Below, piece after piece: positions 44,937 through 54,977 of a stretch of DNA of 64,000 nt. This DNA is from Burkholderiales bacterium (GTDB lineage: Bacteria; Pseudomonadota; Gammaproteobacteria; Burkholderiales; SG8-41), in contig DATAJS010000008.1 of NCBI GenBank assembly GCA_036262035.1, positions 1-64,000 on the forward strand, given 5' to 3'. The notes under the pieces were generated by a model. That model had not been told where the DNA came from and searched no databases. It saw only the letters and a program-made list of their open reading frames with translations. Made by a program: the position numbers and the translations under genes. Numbering within the stretch: position 1 is the stretch's first letter; the number at the start of each line of letters is the position of its first letter.

Positions 44937-46142
44937 TCATCGTCCCACGGCGCCGTCCTGCACGTCGGCGGTCGCCCGCGAATCGCGCGCCGCCTGAACT
45001 TCGGCGTGAGTCGGCCGCTTGATCGCCGAAGAATCTCCCTTTCCAGCCCGGACCGGCGGTCGCGCGGGCGTCCGCGGGAGCGCACTGTGCTCCGCGTGCT
45101 CGAGCTCGGCGCGAACGCGCGGCAGCGCTTCGGGATGCTCGCGCTGCAGGAAATCGAGCATCGCCTCGCGCACGCGGCATCGCAGGTCCCACGCCCTGGA
45201 CGCATCCGCGGCGCTGACGAGCGCGCGCACCTGCACGGTCCGCTCGCTGGCGTCGGTCACCTGGATCATCGACACGCGCCCGTCCCATTCCGGCGAGCTC
45301 TTGCAGATGCGTTCCAGCTCCGCGCGCAGCGGCGCGAGAGGAACGCGGTAGTCGAGCCACAGAAAGACGGTGCCGAGCAGCTGTGAGCCGGTGCGCGTCC
45401 AGTTCTGGAACGGCTTCTGTATCACCCACTCCAGCGGCACGACCAGGCGCCGCTCGTCCCAGATTTTGACAACGATGTACGTCGCCGTGATCTCCTCGAT
45501 CCGACCCCATTCGTTCTCCATGATGACGACGTCGTCGAGCCGTATCGGCTGCGTCAGGGCGATCTGCAGCCCCGCGATCAGGTTTCCGAATACCGGGCGG
45601 GCCGCGATACCGGCCACCACACCGACCACACCGGCGGATGCGAGCAGGCTCGCGCCGATCTGCCGCATGCCCGGAAAGGTCATGAGCAAAGCGGCACCGC
45701 CGATGACGAGCACGAAGAACTTGACGGTGCGGACGAGCACGCGGGTCTGCGTCTGGATCCGTCGCGCGTGAATGTTGTCCGTCACGCTCGCCGGGTGCAG
45801 CTTGACGACGGCTTCCCCGACGGCGCCGATGACTCGCAGCGCGATCCAGGTGATCGCCGCGATGAGCAGCACCGCTACCGTGTGCACCGCGAACGCGCGC
45901 AGCAGGAGCTCCGGCGGCGCCGCGCCGAGCACGAGCTCGAGCGCCAGCAGCGGAGCCGCGAAGCGGATCGGCGTCGCCGTGAACTCCACGACGGTGCTCG
46001 CGATCGTGCTGGAACGCGAGATGCGCCTCAGCACCGCATACGCGACCTGGTGCGCGACGAGCGCCGCGATTACGCCCGCGCTGCCGAGGATGCCGGTCGT
46101 CAGCCACGGATATGAATAGTCGAACAGAGATGCAAAATCCAT
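44937..46142 (-). CDS. MscS-family mechanosensitive ion channel
   Basis: 401 residues. Several N-terminal hydrophobic helices precede the MscS pore and beta domain: GASLLASAGVVGVVAGIAARPVFGN (pore helix), LTQPIRLDDVVIMENEWGRIEEITATYIVVKIWDERRLVVPLEWV, then a soluble tail ending in a basic, disordered segment. It opens under membrane tension on osmotic downshock and releases solutes, a natural partner of the ectoine accumulation system nearby. Longer than E. coli MscS (286), similar to the YnaI/YbiO-like middle-size group. Confidence 0.92.
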   Translation of the reverse strand: MDFASLFDYSYPWLTTGILGSAGVIAALVAHQVAYAVLRRISRSSTIASTVVEFTATPIRFAAPLLALELVLGAAPPELLLRAFAVHTVAVLLIAAITWIALRVIGAVGEAVVKLHPASVTDNIHARRIQTQTRVLVRTVKFFVLVIGGAALLMTFPGMRQIGASLLASAGVVGVVAGIAARPVFGNLIAGLQIALTQPIRLDDVVIMENEWGRIEEITATYIVVKIWDERRLVVPLEWVIQKPFQNWTRTGSQLLGTVFLWLDYRVPLAPLRAELERICKSSPEWDGRVSMIQVTDASERTVQVRALVSAADASRAWDLRCRVREAMLDFLQREHPEALPRVRAELEHAEHSALPRTPARPPVRAGKGDSSAIKRPTHAEVQAARDSRATADVQDGAVGR

Positions 46143-46232
46143 TGTCGCTCCACGATGCTCCGGTCTTGTTGGTCGCCCTGCATCGGGGCGAGTTCACTGG
46201 GCATCGCTTGAAAAGTGTTGCAGGACGGCGCA

Positions 46233-46260
46233 CGGGCGCGGCGTGCGGGCACCGCGCCCG
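46233..46260. terminator. Perfect 9-bp hairpin after tctA
   Basis: CGGGCGCGG ... CCGCGCCCG encloses a 10-nt loop. It lies about 60 bp beyond the tctA stop and upstream of the minus-strand channel gene. No T-run follows on the minus strand, so it could be a factor-dependent or attenuating structure. Confidence 0.4.
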
Positions 46261-46319
46261 GGAGAACCCCGCTGTTCGACGCCGGCTGGAGACGTTGGGC
46301 GTCGCGCGCCTTCAGGCGC

Positions 46320-47855
46320 TCACGCGGCGGCTTCCGCCTCCTGCAGAGCGTCGTCGCGCTTCCTGCGGATCGCGGGCAGCACCATGACGAGCAGGAGGAG
46401 TGCGGTCGCTATCAGGAACGCCGCGCTGATCGGACGCGTGACGAATACGCTCGGATCGCCGCGCGAGATCAGCAGCGCGCGCCGGAGATTCTCCTCCATC
46501 AGAGGGCCGAGCACGAAGGCGAGGATGAGCGGCGCCGGCTCGACCTTGAGCTTCATGAAGACGAACCCCACGAGCCCGAAGAATATCGTCATGTAGACGT
46601 CGAGGTCCATGTTGTTCACGCTGTAGACGCCGATCGCCATGAACGTCAGGATCGCCGGGAACAGGATGCGGTACGGAACGCGCAGCAGCCGCACCCACAA
46701 CCCGACGAGCGGCAGGTTGAGCAGCACCAGCATCGCGTTGCCGATCCACATGCTCGCGATCAGGCCCCAGAAGAGCTCCGGCCGCTGGGTCATCACCTGA
46801 GGTCCGGGTGCGATGCCCTGGATCGTCAGCGCGCCGAGCATCAGCGCCATCGTCGCGCTGCCCGGGATGCCCAGCGCGAGCGTCGGAATGAACGCGCACT
46901 GCGCCGCCGCGTTGTTCGCCGACTCCGGACCCGCCACGCCTTCGATGGCGCCCTTGCCGAATTCGTCGGGACGCTTCGCCATCTTCTTCTCGAGCGCGTA
47001 CGTCGAGAACGCGGCGATGGTGGGGCCCGCGCCGGGCAGCGTTCCGAAGAACGCGCCGATGCCCGTCCCGCGCAGCACCGGCCAGATGGAACGCTTCATG
47101 TCCGTCCTGGTCGGATAGAGGTGCTTGATCTTCTGGGTGAGCAGAGAGCGCGTCGAGGTGTCGGTGCCCTGCTGCAGGTTCGCGAGGATCTCGGCGAAGC
47201 CGAACAGCCCCATCGCGACGACGGTGAAGCTCAGGCCGTCGGTGAGGCCCGTCGCGCCGAACGTGAATCGCGACATGCCGGAGTTGACGTCGGTGCCGAT
47301 CAGCCCGAACAGCAGCCCGAGAAAGATCATGCCCACCGCCTTGAGGATCGACGCCGATGCAAGCACGGCGGACGCGATCAGGCCCATCACCATCAGCGAG
47401 AAGTACTCGGGCGCCCCGAACTTGAGCGCGACCTCCGCGAGCGGCGGTCCCGCTTTTGCTATGAGGATCGTGCCGACCGTACCGGCGAAGAACGAGCCGA
47501 GCGCCGCGATCGCCAGCGCGGGGCCGGCACGACCCTGCCGCGCCATCTCGTGGCCGTCGAGGCACGTCACGACCGACGCCGATTCGCCCGGCAACTTTAC
47601 CAGGATGGCCGTCGTCGAGCCGCCGTACTGGCAGCCGTAGTAGATGCCCGCGAGCATGATGAGCGCCGAAACCGGCTCGAGGTTGAAGGTGATCGGCAGC
47701 AGCATCGCGATCGTCGCGAGCGGCCCGATGCCCGGCAGCACGCCGATCATCGTGCCAGCGAAGACGCCGATGAAGCAGTACATGAGGTTCTGCAGCGACA
47801 GCGCGACGCTGAAGCCGAGATACAGATTCGGAAAGAGCTCCTGAATTTCGCCCAT
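46320..47855 (-). CDS. tctA: Tripartite tricarboxylate transporter large permease
   Basis: 511 residues with about 12 hydrophobic helices. Family blocks are [81 protein letters not shown], and [26 protein letters not shown]. It forms the transport path for substrates handed over by Bug receptors. It follows tctB by one base. No Bug gene is adjacent in the same operon; the nearest on the minus strand is at 49968, so receptors elsewhere must share this permease or use others in the genome. Confidence 0.96.
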   Translation of the reverse strand: MGEIQELFPNLYLGFSVALSLQNLMYCFIGVFAGTMIGVLPGIGPLATIAMLLPITFNLEPVSALIMLAGIYYGCQYGGSTTAILVKLPGESASVVTCLDGHEMARQGRAGPALAIAALGSFFAGTVGTILIAKAGPPLAEVALKFGAPEYFSLMVMGLIASAVLASASILKAVGMIFLGLLFGLIGTDVNSGMSRFTFGATGLTDGLSFTVVAMGLFGFAEILANLQQGTDTSTRSLLTQKIKHLYPTRTDMKRSIWPVLRGTGIGAFFGTLPGAGPTIAAFSTYALEKKMAKRPDEFGKGAIEGVAGPESANNAAAQCAFIPTLALGIPGSATMALMLGALTIQGIAPGPQVMTQRPELFWGLIASMWIGNAMLVLLNLPLVGLWVRLLRVPYRILFPAILTFMAIGVYSVNNMDLDVYMTIFFGLVGFVFMKLKVEPAPLILAFVLGPLMEENLRRALLISRGDPSVFVTRPISAAFLIATALLLLVMVLPAIRRKRDDALQEAEAAA

Positions 47856-47856
47856 G

Positions 47857-48306
47857 TCACCGCTCCCAGGGAAAGAGCGGGAAAGGAAGGCCGAGGCCCC
47901 AGATGAAGAGCGCCCAGGATCCCACGATCAGCGCGACGGTTTCGATCAGCACCTCGTGCCACCGGAATTCCCGTCCCGACACGGCGGCGAGAATGATGAG
48001 GATCGCCAGCGAAGGAACGAAGCCCAGGTGGTCCATGCCCCACGCGAACGATGCGAAGCCGACGCTGAGCAGCAGCATCGCGCGCCATGGGAAGGATCCG
48101 ATGCCCTCGCCCTGCAGCCTGAAGCCTCCCGCCGTGACGATCGCGCCGATGGCGATGAGGCATGCACCGACCGCGACCGGGAAGTAACCCGGGCCCATGC
48201 GCATCGCGCTGCCCATCGGGTAATCGTTCGCGACGACGATCGCAAGAACGCCGAAGCCGATGAACATCAGCCCGGCCCAGAAATCTTCCGTACTCGTAAT
48301 CTTCAA
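47857..48306 (-). CDS. tctB: Tripartite tricarboxylate transporter small permease
   Basis: 149 residues with four hydrophobic helices; DFWAGLMFIGFGVLAIVVANDYPMGSAMRMGPGYFPVAVGACL is the TctB opening (quoted in two parts by family: AMRMGPGYFP is the key motif). A TTG start at LKITSTED is best placed behind GGGAGGAG; an in-frame GTG two codons earlier would overlap that site. Upstream is a divergent gap to the YihY gene. Confidence 0.92.
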   Translation of the reverse strand: MKITSTEDFWAGLMFIGFGVLAIVVANDYPMGSAMRMGPGYFPVAVGACLIAIGAIVTAGGFRLQGEGIGSFPWRAMLLLSVGFASFAWGMDHLGFVPSLAILIILAAVSGREFRWHEVLIETVALIVGSWALFIWGLGLPFPLFPWER

Positions 48307-48402
48307 GCCCACTCCTCCCGCATTCTCGACATGCGCTGAGGAAAGGACCGAGGCGGTCGCTTGTTTCTTACGCCGGACCTGCCGCCGAACACGGAGAACC
48401 CG

Positions 48403-49317
48403 ATGAAGCACGCGCCGATGACCGTAACCGATCCTGCCCGCGGCTCGCGGGACCGCAGCGTCCGAGCACTCCGCGTCGCGCGCCTCGCGGTAGCCGATTT
48501 CTTCGGCGACGAGATGACGACGTACGCGGCGGCGCTCGCGTATCGGGTGCTCTTCTCGCTGTTCCCCTTCCTGATCTTTCTGACCAGCCTGCTCGGCTTC
48601 TTCGGCGCGCCGCAGCTTTTCGAATGGATGCGCGAGCAGGCCGCCTACGTGCTGCCGGCGCAGGCGATGGAGCTCGTCAACACCGTGCTGGGCGAGCTCC
48701 GGCAGACGCAGGGCGGAATTCTTTCGGCGGCCGTAGCGCTCGCAGTGTTCTCCGCGTCGATGGCCGTTGTCGGGACGATGGACGCGCTCAACGTCGCGTA
48801 CGACGTGAAGGAACGCCGCCCGACGTGGAAGCGCTACGTCGTGGCGGTCCTCTATACCGTCGCGCTCGCGCTGATGCTCATCATCGCCGCCGCCGCGATG
48901 ATCAGCGGGCCCGCCCTGCTCGAGTGGGGCGCGCGCTATTTCGGCCTGGATACGCTGTTCATCGTCGTCTGGTCGTGGCTGCGCTGGGGGGTGGCCGCGG
49001 TGCTGCTGATGCTGGTCGTGAGCATCGTCTATTACGCGGCGCCCAACGTGAAGCAGCGGTTTCGACTGATCACGCCCGGCGCCGTGATCGCCGTCGCCGC
49101 GTGGATCGCGGCGTCGCTCGCATTCGGTTACTACGTGCAGAACTTCGCGAGCTACAACAAGACCTACGGCAGCATCGGCGCGGTGATCGTGCTGCTCTTC
49201 TACTTCTACCTCTCCGCGGCCGTGATGCTGTTCGGCGCCGAAGTGAACGCGGTGCTGACGCGCGAAACCGGCGGGAAGATCGAAGAGGCGCCAGCCGGAG
49301 CGGCGCGATCGCGATGA
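48403..49317 (+). CDS. YihY/virulence factor BrkB-family inner membrane protein
   Basis: 304 residues with six hydrophobic helices. YAAALAYRVLFSLFPFLIFLTSL is the family opening, with YNKTYGSIGAVIVLLFYFYLSA and FGAEVNAVL near the end. Function is unsettled; homologues have been proposed as transporters or linked to lipid trafficking. ATG at MKHAPM follows GGAGAA; the frame from 48361 has no ribosome-binding site. Divergent from tctBA. Confidence 0.9.
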   Translation: MKHAPMTVTDPARGSRDRSVRALRVARLAVADFFGDEMTTYAAALAYRVLFSLFPFLIFLTSLLGFFGAPQLFEWMREQAAYVLPAQAMELVNTVLGELRQTQGGILSAAVALAVFSASMAVVGTMDALNVAYDVKERRPTWKRYVVAVLYTVALALMLIIAAAAMISGPALLEWGARYFGLDTLFIVVWSWLRWGVAAVLLMLVVSIVYYAAPNVKQRFRLITPGAVIAVAAWIAASLAFGYYVQNFASYNKTYGSIGAVIVLLFYFYLSAAVMLFGAEVNAVLTRETGGKIEEAPAGAARSR

Positions 49318-49351
49318 GAACAATCTTCAGTGTCGGCATGCGCGGATATGC

Positions 49352-49735
49352 TCACTTCTTGATCTTGAAAGCGTCGGAGAACGCGCGCAGACGCTCGTCC
49401 TTGGGCGCGTAGATCATCCGCACGAGGGTGACGGGCTGCTCGTTGTAGAGCCGCGCCAGATCGCGGAGCACCGCGTCGTATTGCGACGCCGAGGGCGCGA
49501 AGCGGTAGGCATCGCCCTGCCGCTCGATGAGGCCGCACTGCATGAAGCCGGAGACGTATCGGTGGACGGCGGCTTCGTTGAGGTCGGCGTGTTCGAGCTT
49601 CGCGGTCAGCTTGCGCAGGCTGTGCGCGTGCGCCCGCTCGCGCGCGACGAGCAGCAGGAGTTCCGCGGCATCGACGTCGGGAATACAGGCCTGAACGAAC
49701 CCGCGCACGTCGGCGGGGAGCTTGGGATCCGTCAT
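49352..49735 (-). CDS. Conserved-looking hypothetical protein with winged-helix-like fold
   Basis: 127 residues. I do not recognise the family. ELLLLVARERAHAHSLRKLTAKLEHADLNEAAVHRYVSGFMQCGLIERQGDAYRFAP has the helix-helix-helix-wing pattern of a small DNA-binding domain, and the C-terminus (YDAVLRDLARLYNEQPVTLVRMIYAPKDERLRAFSDAFKIKK) is helical and basic at the end. Convergent with the YihY gene. Confidence 0.65.
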   Translation of the reverse strand: MTDPKLPADVRGFVQACIPDVDAAELLLLVARERAHAHSLRKLTAKLEHADLNEAAVHRYVSGFMQCGLIERQGDAYRFAPSASQYDAVLRDLARLYNEQPVTLVRMIYAPKDERLRAFSDAFKIKK

Positions 49736-49875
49736 CGCACTTCGACAAAATGCGCGCGCTCAAGCAATAAGCGGTCCATTGCCGGACGGGCGCGCTGTCA
49801 TTGCCGGTGCTGCCGAGAGTCGGGTCAATGCTCCATGTACATTCGAACGCCGGCGTTTCGAGACGGCACGATGAC

Positions 49876-49906
49876 AAAAAAAAAGACCCGATGCCGCCAT
49901 CGGGTC
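49876..49906 (-). terminator. Intrinsic terminator
   Basis: On the minus strand GACCCGATG-GCGG-CATCGGGTC forms a perfect 9-bp stem with a 4-nt loop followed directly by nine T residues. This is the clearest rho-independent terminator in the window. It ends transcription of the Bug gene whose stop codon lies about 60 bp upstream. Confidence 0.95.
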
Positions 49907-49967
49907 CGCACAGCACAGGAGCTCGGGGAAGGTGGAAGGGTCCTGTCCGCCGTTCGAGGCCGACGCG

Positions 49968-50930
49968 TCAGTCGATCCGCGCGCCCGAAAGCTTCACGAC
50001 CTTCGCGTACTTGTCGTAGTCCGCCTGCAGGCGTTTGGCGAACGCCTCGGTCGTCATGGGCATGGGGTCGAGCGTGTGACCGACGAGCTTGGACGACACG
50101 CCGGGATCGGCCAAAGCCTTGCGGATCTCGCCGTTGAGCTTCTCCACGATGGCCTTCGGCGTCGCCGCGGGCGCGAAGCACGCCACCCACGCGGTGAACT
50201 CGTATCCCGGCACCGTCTCGGCGATAGCAGGGACGTCGGGGAACTGGCTCGTGCGCGTATCGGACGTGACGCCGAGCGGCCGGATGCGGCCCGCCTTGAC
50301 GTGACTCAGCACCGAGCCGATCGTCGCGATCATCGCCTGCGTCTCGCCGGCGACGAGCGCGGTGCCCGCGGGGCCGCCGCCTTTGTACGGCACGTGCACC
50401 ATCTTCACGCCCGCCATCGACGCGAGCAGCGCCATCGTCAGATGGACGAAGCTGCCGTTGCCGGCCGAGCCGTAGATGAGCTCGCCGGGCCGTTTTTTCG
50501 CCAGCGCGAGAAAGTCCTGCGTGGTTTTCGCCGGCAGCGAAGGGTGTACGACGAGCATCCCCACCTGACGCGCCATCGGCGAGATGCCGACGAAATCCTT
50601 CAGCGGGTCGTACGGCAGCTTCTTGTAGAGGTGCGCGTTGGCGACGTGCGTGGCCGACTGCACCATCAGGGTGTAGCCGTCGGCGGTGCTGTTCGCGACG
50701 ACTTCCGAGCCGATCGTGCCCGCGGCGCCGCCGCGGTTCTCGATCACGAACTGCTGGCCCATCTGCTCGCCCACCTTCTGGAACACGATGCGGCCGACGA
50801 TGTCGTTCGATCCGCCCGGCGGGAACACGATCACCACCCTCACCGGCTTGGTGGGATAGGTCTGGGCAAAGCTCGCGGCTGTCAGCAACAGCGCGCAACA
50901 CACGACGACTGCAACTCGAATCAGGATCAT
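49968..50930 (-). CDS. Bug-family periplasmic solute receptor
   Basis: 320 residues; ATG follows GAGGAGAGG, so the 50981 extension was dropped. Signal peptide MILIRVAVVVCCALLLTAAS ending near FAQ, then PVRVVIVFPPGGSNDIVGR, IENRGGAAGTIG and TADGYTLMVQSATHVANAH. It stands alone with its own strong terminator. By eye roughly 70 percent of residues match the receptor at 13504-14475 over the whole length. Confidence 0.95.
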   Translation of the reverse strand: MILIRVAVVVCCALLLTAASFAQTYPTKPVRVVIVFPPGGSNDIVGRIVFQKVGEQMGQQFVIENRGGAAGTIGSEVVANSTADGYTLMVQSATHVANAHLYKKLPYDPLKDFVGISPMARQVGMLVVHPSLPAKTTQDFLALAKKRPGELIYGSAGNGSFVHLTMALLASMAGVKMVHVPYKGGGPAGTALVAGETQAMIATIGSVLSHVKAGRIRPLGVTSDTRTSQFPDVPAIAETVPGYEFTAWVACFAPAATPKAIVEKLNGEIRKALADPGVSSKLVGHTLDPMPMTTEAFAKRLQADYDKYAKVVKLSGARID

Positions 50931-51039
50931 GTCCGCCTCTCCTCGGGGGCTGCCGAACGTGGGACCGGCGGCTGCGAGCAAACCTTACGCGCGGCGCGCT
51001 TCGCGTCAGAATCGGCGGCGTTCGCCGGTCTCTATCCGC

Positions 51040-51549
51040 ATGTCGAGAGCGGGCGGACATCGTCTATTCCAGGACCGGGTACGGCCGTGCGGGCCCACGG
51101 CCGCCCCGCGGTCCGCGAGACACGGCGCGCTCGCCCTGCTCGTATCGGCTCTGGTGTGCTCGTGCGCGACATCGCCGGCCGCGCATTCGGACCCTCTGCG
51201 CGGCCCGACCCCGGCTTTCAACGACGTCGCCGCTCCGGCGAGCGATTGCTGGGCACGGCTCTACGAGCACAGCGGCTTCGGCGGCCGCGCGCTCACGCTC
51301 GCCGGACCGACGCGGGTCGGCGGCCTCGCGCCGCACCCGGGTTTTCCGTGGGAACCGCGTTACGATAGCCTGGTCGTGGGGCCGGGCGCCGTGCTCGCGC
51401 TCTTCGCAGGCCCCGACTTCAAGGAGCGCGAAGCGACCTTCGAGGCCGGCGCGAAAGTCCGCGATCTCGACGACGAGATGAGCGTGTTCCGCCGGATCCG
51501 ATCGATGACGGTGACGTGCGCGGCCCCGAAAACGGCGGCGAAGCGCTAG
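51040..51549 (+). CDS. Beta/gamma-crystallin-like lipoprotein
   Basis: 169 residues. A hydrophobic segment LALLVSALVCSCATSPAA ends in a cysteine suited to lipid modification. The secreted part has CWARLYEHSGFGGRALTLAGP, matching the first Greek-key motif of beta/gamma-crystallins, and LALFAGPDFKEREATFEAG...RIRSMTV as a second, more divergent motif. The start is uncertain because an arginine-rich stretch lies between the ATG and the signal-like helix. It ends 30 bp before the trehalose synthase gene, so co-transcription is likely. Confidence 0.65.
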   Translation: MSRAGGHRLFQDRVRPCGPTAAPRSARHGALALLVSALVCSCATSPAAHSDPLRGPTPAFNDVAAPASDCWARLYEHSGFGGRALTLAGPTRVGGLAPHPGFPWEPRYDSLVVGPGAVLALFAGPDFKEREATFEAGAKVRDLDDEMSVFRRIRSMTVTCAAPKTAAKR

Positions 51550-51578
51550 CCTTGCACCTCACCTTTCGACCGTAATCC

Positions 51579-53831
51579 ATGCGCCTTTCACTGCGTTTCA
51601 TCGTGCCGCTCGCGATCGCGCTCGGCATCATCGCCTACAACGTCGTGCCGCTCGTCGATCAGCTCACGCTGAAGTGGTTCGTGCGCGATCTGGACATCCG
51701 CAGCAAGCTCATCGCCTCCGCGGCGCAGGAACCGCTCGCCGAGCTGCTCACCGACGGTTCGCGCGACCGGGTGCGGCTGCAGCGCGTGCAGGCGTTCCTC
51801 AACCGCATGCTGCAGGACGAGCGTATCTTCGCGCTCGGGTTCTGCGACGCGTCGGGCGCGCTGGTGTCGCACACGCTCACCTATCCGCGCGAGCGCGGCT
51901 GCCGCGCGACCGGTCCCGTTCCGCCGGAGTTCGGGCAGAGCCCGGACACGCGCCGCCCGCTGTACGCCACGAGCAATTCGATCGACGTCGAAGGCCGGCA
52001 CCTCGGCGAGCTGGTCATCGTCCACGACATGAGCTTCATCGCGCTGCGCAGCGCCGACACCAAGCGCTACATCGTCTGGCTGTTCGCCGCGATCGGCGCG
52101 GTGATCGCCCTCATCACCGTGGTGATCGCCGAGCTCTCGTGGCGCGGATGGATGGCGGGCATCAAGGCGCTGATTCGCGGCCAGTCGCTGGCGCTGTCGC
52201 CCGAGCCGCGCTCGCCCGAGCTCAAGCCGATCGCGCGCGACCTCGAGGCGATGGTGCGCGATCTCGACAGCGAGCGGCGGGCGCGCGACGAGTCGCAGAT
52301 CGCGTGGAACCCCGATGCCTTGCGCAGGATCCTGCGCGAGGATCTCAAGGGCGACGAGATCCTGATCGTCTCCAACCGCGAGCCGTACATGCACGTGCGG
52401 CGCAACGACCGCACCGACGTGCTGCGTCCCGCGAGCGGCCTGGTCACGGCGCTCGAGCCGGTGATGCGCGCGTGCTCGGGAACGTGGATCGCCCACGGCT
52501 CGGGCAACGCCGACCGCGACAACGTCGACGCGCACGACCACGTGAGGGTGCCGCCCGACCGGCCCGCGTATCGCATACGCCGCATCTGGCTCTCGCGCGA
52601 GGAGGAAGTGGGCTACTACTTCGGCTTCTCGAACGAAGGCCTGTGGCCGCTCTGCCACTTCGCGCACACGCGGCCGATCTTTCGCGCGCCCGATTGGGCG
52701 CATTACTGCGCCGTCAACGCCCGCTTCGCCGACGCGATCAAGCAGGAGTCGCGCACCGAAGACCCGATCATCCTGGTGCAGGACTATCACTTCGCGCTGC
52801 TCCCCCGCATGATCCGCAAGCGCCTGCCGAACGCGACGATCATCACCTTCTGGCACATCCCGTGGCCGAACCCGGAAGCGTTCGGCATCTGTCCGTGGCG
52901 CGAGCAGATCCTCGACGGGCTGCTCGGCTCCTCCATCGTCGGATTCCATACGCAGTTCCACTGCAACAACTTCTTCGACACCGTCGACCGCTATCTCGAA
53001 GCCCGGGTGAGCCGCGAGACTTCGACCATCTCCTACGGCGGCGATCCGACCGAGGTGAGGCGCTACCCGATCTCCATCGAATGGCCGCCGGCCGCGCTCG
53101 CCGCGCAGCGCCCGGTCGCGGAGTGCCGCGAGCGGATACGGCGCGAGCACGGGCTTTCCGCGGACGTGCGCATCGGCATCGGGGTGGACCGCCTCGATTA
53201 CACCAAAGGGATTCTCGAGCGCTTCGCGGCCATCGAGCGCCTGCTCGAAATCGATCCGCGCTGGATCGGGCGCTTCGCGTTCATCCAGATCGCCGCGCCG
53301 TCGCGCTCGAGCATCGAGGAATACCAGGGGCTCGATGCGCGCGTACGCGCCGCCGCGCAGCGCGTGAACGACCGCTTCGGCACCGCGGAGTGCCGCCCCA
53401 TCGTCCTCAAGGTCGAGCATCACGACACCGAGGAGGTGTACGCGCACTTTCGCGCCGCCGACGTGTGTATCGTGTCGAGCCTGCACGACGGCATGAACCT
53501 CGTCGCCAAGGAGTACGTCGCGGCCCGCGAAGACGAGCGCGGTGCGCTCATCCTGTCGCAGTTCACCGGAGCGGCCGGCGAGCTGCCGGAGGCGCTGATC
53601 GTCAACCCCTACGACACCGAGCAATGCGCGACGGCGCTGCGTGTCGCGCTCGACATGCCGCCGGACGAGCAGCGCGCGCGCATGCGCAGCATGCGCGGCC
53701 TGGTGCAGGAGTTCAACGTCTACCGCTGGGCCGGAAGAATGCTGCTCGACGCCGCGCGCATGCGGCACCGCGGGCGCGTGGCGAGCGGCGCGCGCAGGCC
53801 GGGAAAGGTCGTCGACCTGCGGCGCGTCTGA
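51579..53831 (+). CDS. otsA: Membrane-anchored trehalose-6-phosphate synthase with N-terminal sensor-like domain
   Basis: 750 residues, about 280 more than ordinary OtsA. TM1 (about 6-24), a periplasmic region of about 135 residues, TM2 (164-186) and a HAMP-like linker (to about 240) precede a complete GT20 domain from about 259. Active-site motifs: [18 protein letters not shown] (Asp402), FWHIPWP (His426), [11 protein letters not shown] (Arg538, Lys543) and [11 protein letters not shown] (Glu645). It would make trehalose-6-phosphate from UDP-glucose and glucose-6-phosphate at the membrane, perhaps gated by the sensor part. No otsB phosphatase is present in the window. Such fusions occur in other proteobacterial genomes, I believe, but are little characterised. 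Confidence 0.93.
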   Translation: MRLSLRFIVPLAIALGIIAYNVVPLVDQLTLKWFVRDLDIRSKLIASAAQEPLAELLTDGSRDRVRLQRVQAFLNRMLQDERIFALGFCDASGALVSHTLTYPRERGCRATGPVPPEFGQSPDTRRPLYATSNSIDVEGRHLGELVIVHDMSFIALRSADTKRYIVWLFAAIGAVIALITVVIAELSWRGWMAGIKALIRGQSLALSPEPRSPELKPIARDLEAMVRDLDSERRARDESQIAWNPDALRRILREDLKGDEILIVSNREPYMHVRRNDRTDVLRPASGLVTALEPVMRACSGTWIAHGSGNADRDNVDAHDHVRVPPDRPAYRIRRIWLSREEEVGYYFGFSNEGLWPLCHFAHTRPIFRAPDWAHYCAVNARFADAIKQESRTEDPIILVQDYHFALLPRMIRKRLPNATIITFWHIPWPNPEAFGICPWREQILDGLLGSSIVGFHTQFHCNNFFDTVDRYLEARVSRETSTISYGGDPTEVRRYPISIEWPPAALAAQRPVAECRERIRREHGLSADVRIGIGVDRLDYTKGILERFAAIERLLEIDPRWIGRFAFIQIAAPSRSSIEEYQGLDARVRAAAQRVNDRFGTAECRPIVLKVEHHDTEEVYAHFRAADVCIVSSLHDGMNLVAKEYVAAREDERGALILSQFTGAAGELPEALIVNPYDTEQCATALRVALDMPPDEQRARMRSMRGLVQEFNVYRWAGRMLLDAARMRHRGRVASGARRPGKVVDLRRV

Positions 53832-53923
53832 GCGGCGCGTCCGCGTCGCACGCTGCACGCCTGGTAAGGATCGAAGCCGCGCGGCGGTCTCATTGCATGC
53901 GAATCAACCACGGGAGGTGGAGC

Positions 53924-54898
53924 ATGCATCGGACGCACGCGTTGATCTTCCTGGCGGGAATGCTGCCAGCATCGATACCGTCCGCGCTGGGCGCGCAGTA
54001 CCCGACGCACCCGGTGCGCGTCATCGTCCCGCTCGCAGCGGGCGGCGGCATGGACGCCGTCACCCGGGCGCTCTCGCAGAAGCTCGGCGACGCGATGGGC
54101 CAGACCTTCGTCGTCGACAACCGTCCCGGCGCCGGCAACCAGATCGGGCTCGACATCGTCGCCTCCGCCGAGCCCGACGGTTACACCATCATGATGATCA
54201 GCGCGACGACGGTGATCCACCCGCTGCTCTACGGCTCGCGGCACGACGTGCTGCGCGACTTCATGCCGATCTCCCAGGCGACGGCGCAGGGATACGGCCT
54301 GGTCATCCATCCTTCGATCCCCGCGAAATCGGTCCCCGAGTTCGTCACCTATCTCAAGGCGCGCCCGGGCCAGGTCAACTTCGCGTCGTCAGGCATCGGC
54401 AGCCCGATCCACATGACCGGCGAGCTGTTTCAGATCGCGACCGGCACCAAGATGACCCACGTGCCTTTCAAGGGTCTCGGCGCCGCCTATACCGATCTCG
54501 TCGCGGGCCGCGTGCAGTCCGCGTTCGCGACCGTGATCTCGTCGCTGCCGCACGTGCACGCGGGCCGGCTGCGCGCGCTCGCGGTCTCGACGCCGCAGCG
54601 CGTGAGCGCCATGCCCAACGTGCCGACGCTCACCGAGGCCGGCGTTCCGGTGACGGTCGTGAACTGGTACGGCCTCATCGGGCCCAAGCGTCTTTCGCCC
54701 AGGCTGCAGCAGACGCTGAGCGCTGAAGTCGCGAAGGCGATGCACAGCGCAGACATGGAAAAGCGTCTCGCGGGCGAAGGCTCGAACGCCGTCGGCAGCT
54801 CTCCCGCCGAGTTCACCGCCCACCTGAAGCGCGAGCAGGAGCAATGGCGCAAGGTGATCGCAGAAGCGGGGATACGCGAGAAGCTGCGGCCGCATTGA
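53924..54898 (+). CDS. Bug-family periplasmic solute receptor
   Basis: 324 residues; ATG lies behind GGGAGGTGGAG. Signal peptide MHRTHALIFLAGMLPASIPS ends near LGAQ. Then HPVRVIVPLAAGGGMDAVTR, VDNRPGAGNQIG, EPDGYTIMMIS and EQWRKVIAEAGIREKLRPH, with a slightly longer C-terminus than its relatives. Placed 92 bp after the trehalose synthase gene; no obvious functional link. Confidence 0.93.
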   Translation: MHRTHALIFLAGMLPASIPSALGAQYPTHPVRVIVPLAAGGGMDAVTRALSQKLGDAMGQTFVVDNRPGAGNQIGLDIVASAEPDGYTIMMISATTVIHPLLYGSRHDVLRDFMPISQATAQGYGLVIHPSIPAKSVPEFVTYLKARPGQVNFASSGIGSPIHMTGELFQIATGTKMTHVPFKGLGAAYTDLVAGRVQSAFATVISSLPHVHAGRLRALAVSTPQRVSAMPNVPTLTEAGVPVTVVNWYGLIGPKRLSPRLQQTLSAEVAKAMHSADMEKRLAGEGSNAVGSSPAEFTAHLKREQEQWRKVIAEAGIREKLRPH

Positions 54899-54977
54899 TG
54901 CGCCGTAAGCATTCCGGCGCGGCTCCGGTCCGATCCGTTGAGGCGTACGCATAGCGTCGCCGTTCGCAGGAGAAGCC

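Noticed and set aside
46143-46319. Possible small gene between tctA and the MscS-family gene
   Set aside because: Frames here lack start signals and conserved wording; the stretch is better explained by a hairpin and the channel gene's promoter region.
51588-53858. 756-codon open frame antisense to the trehalose synthase gene
   Set aside because: Composition is typical of a GC-driven shadow; the plus strand has intact catalytic motifs.
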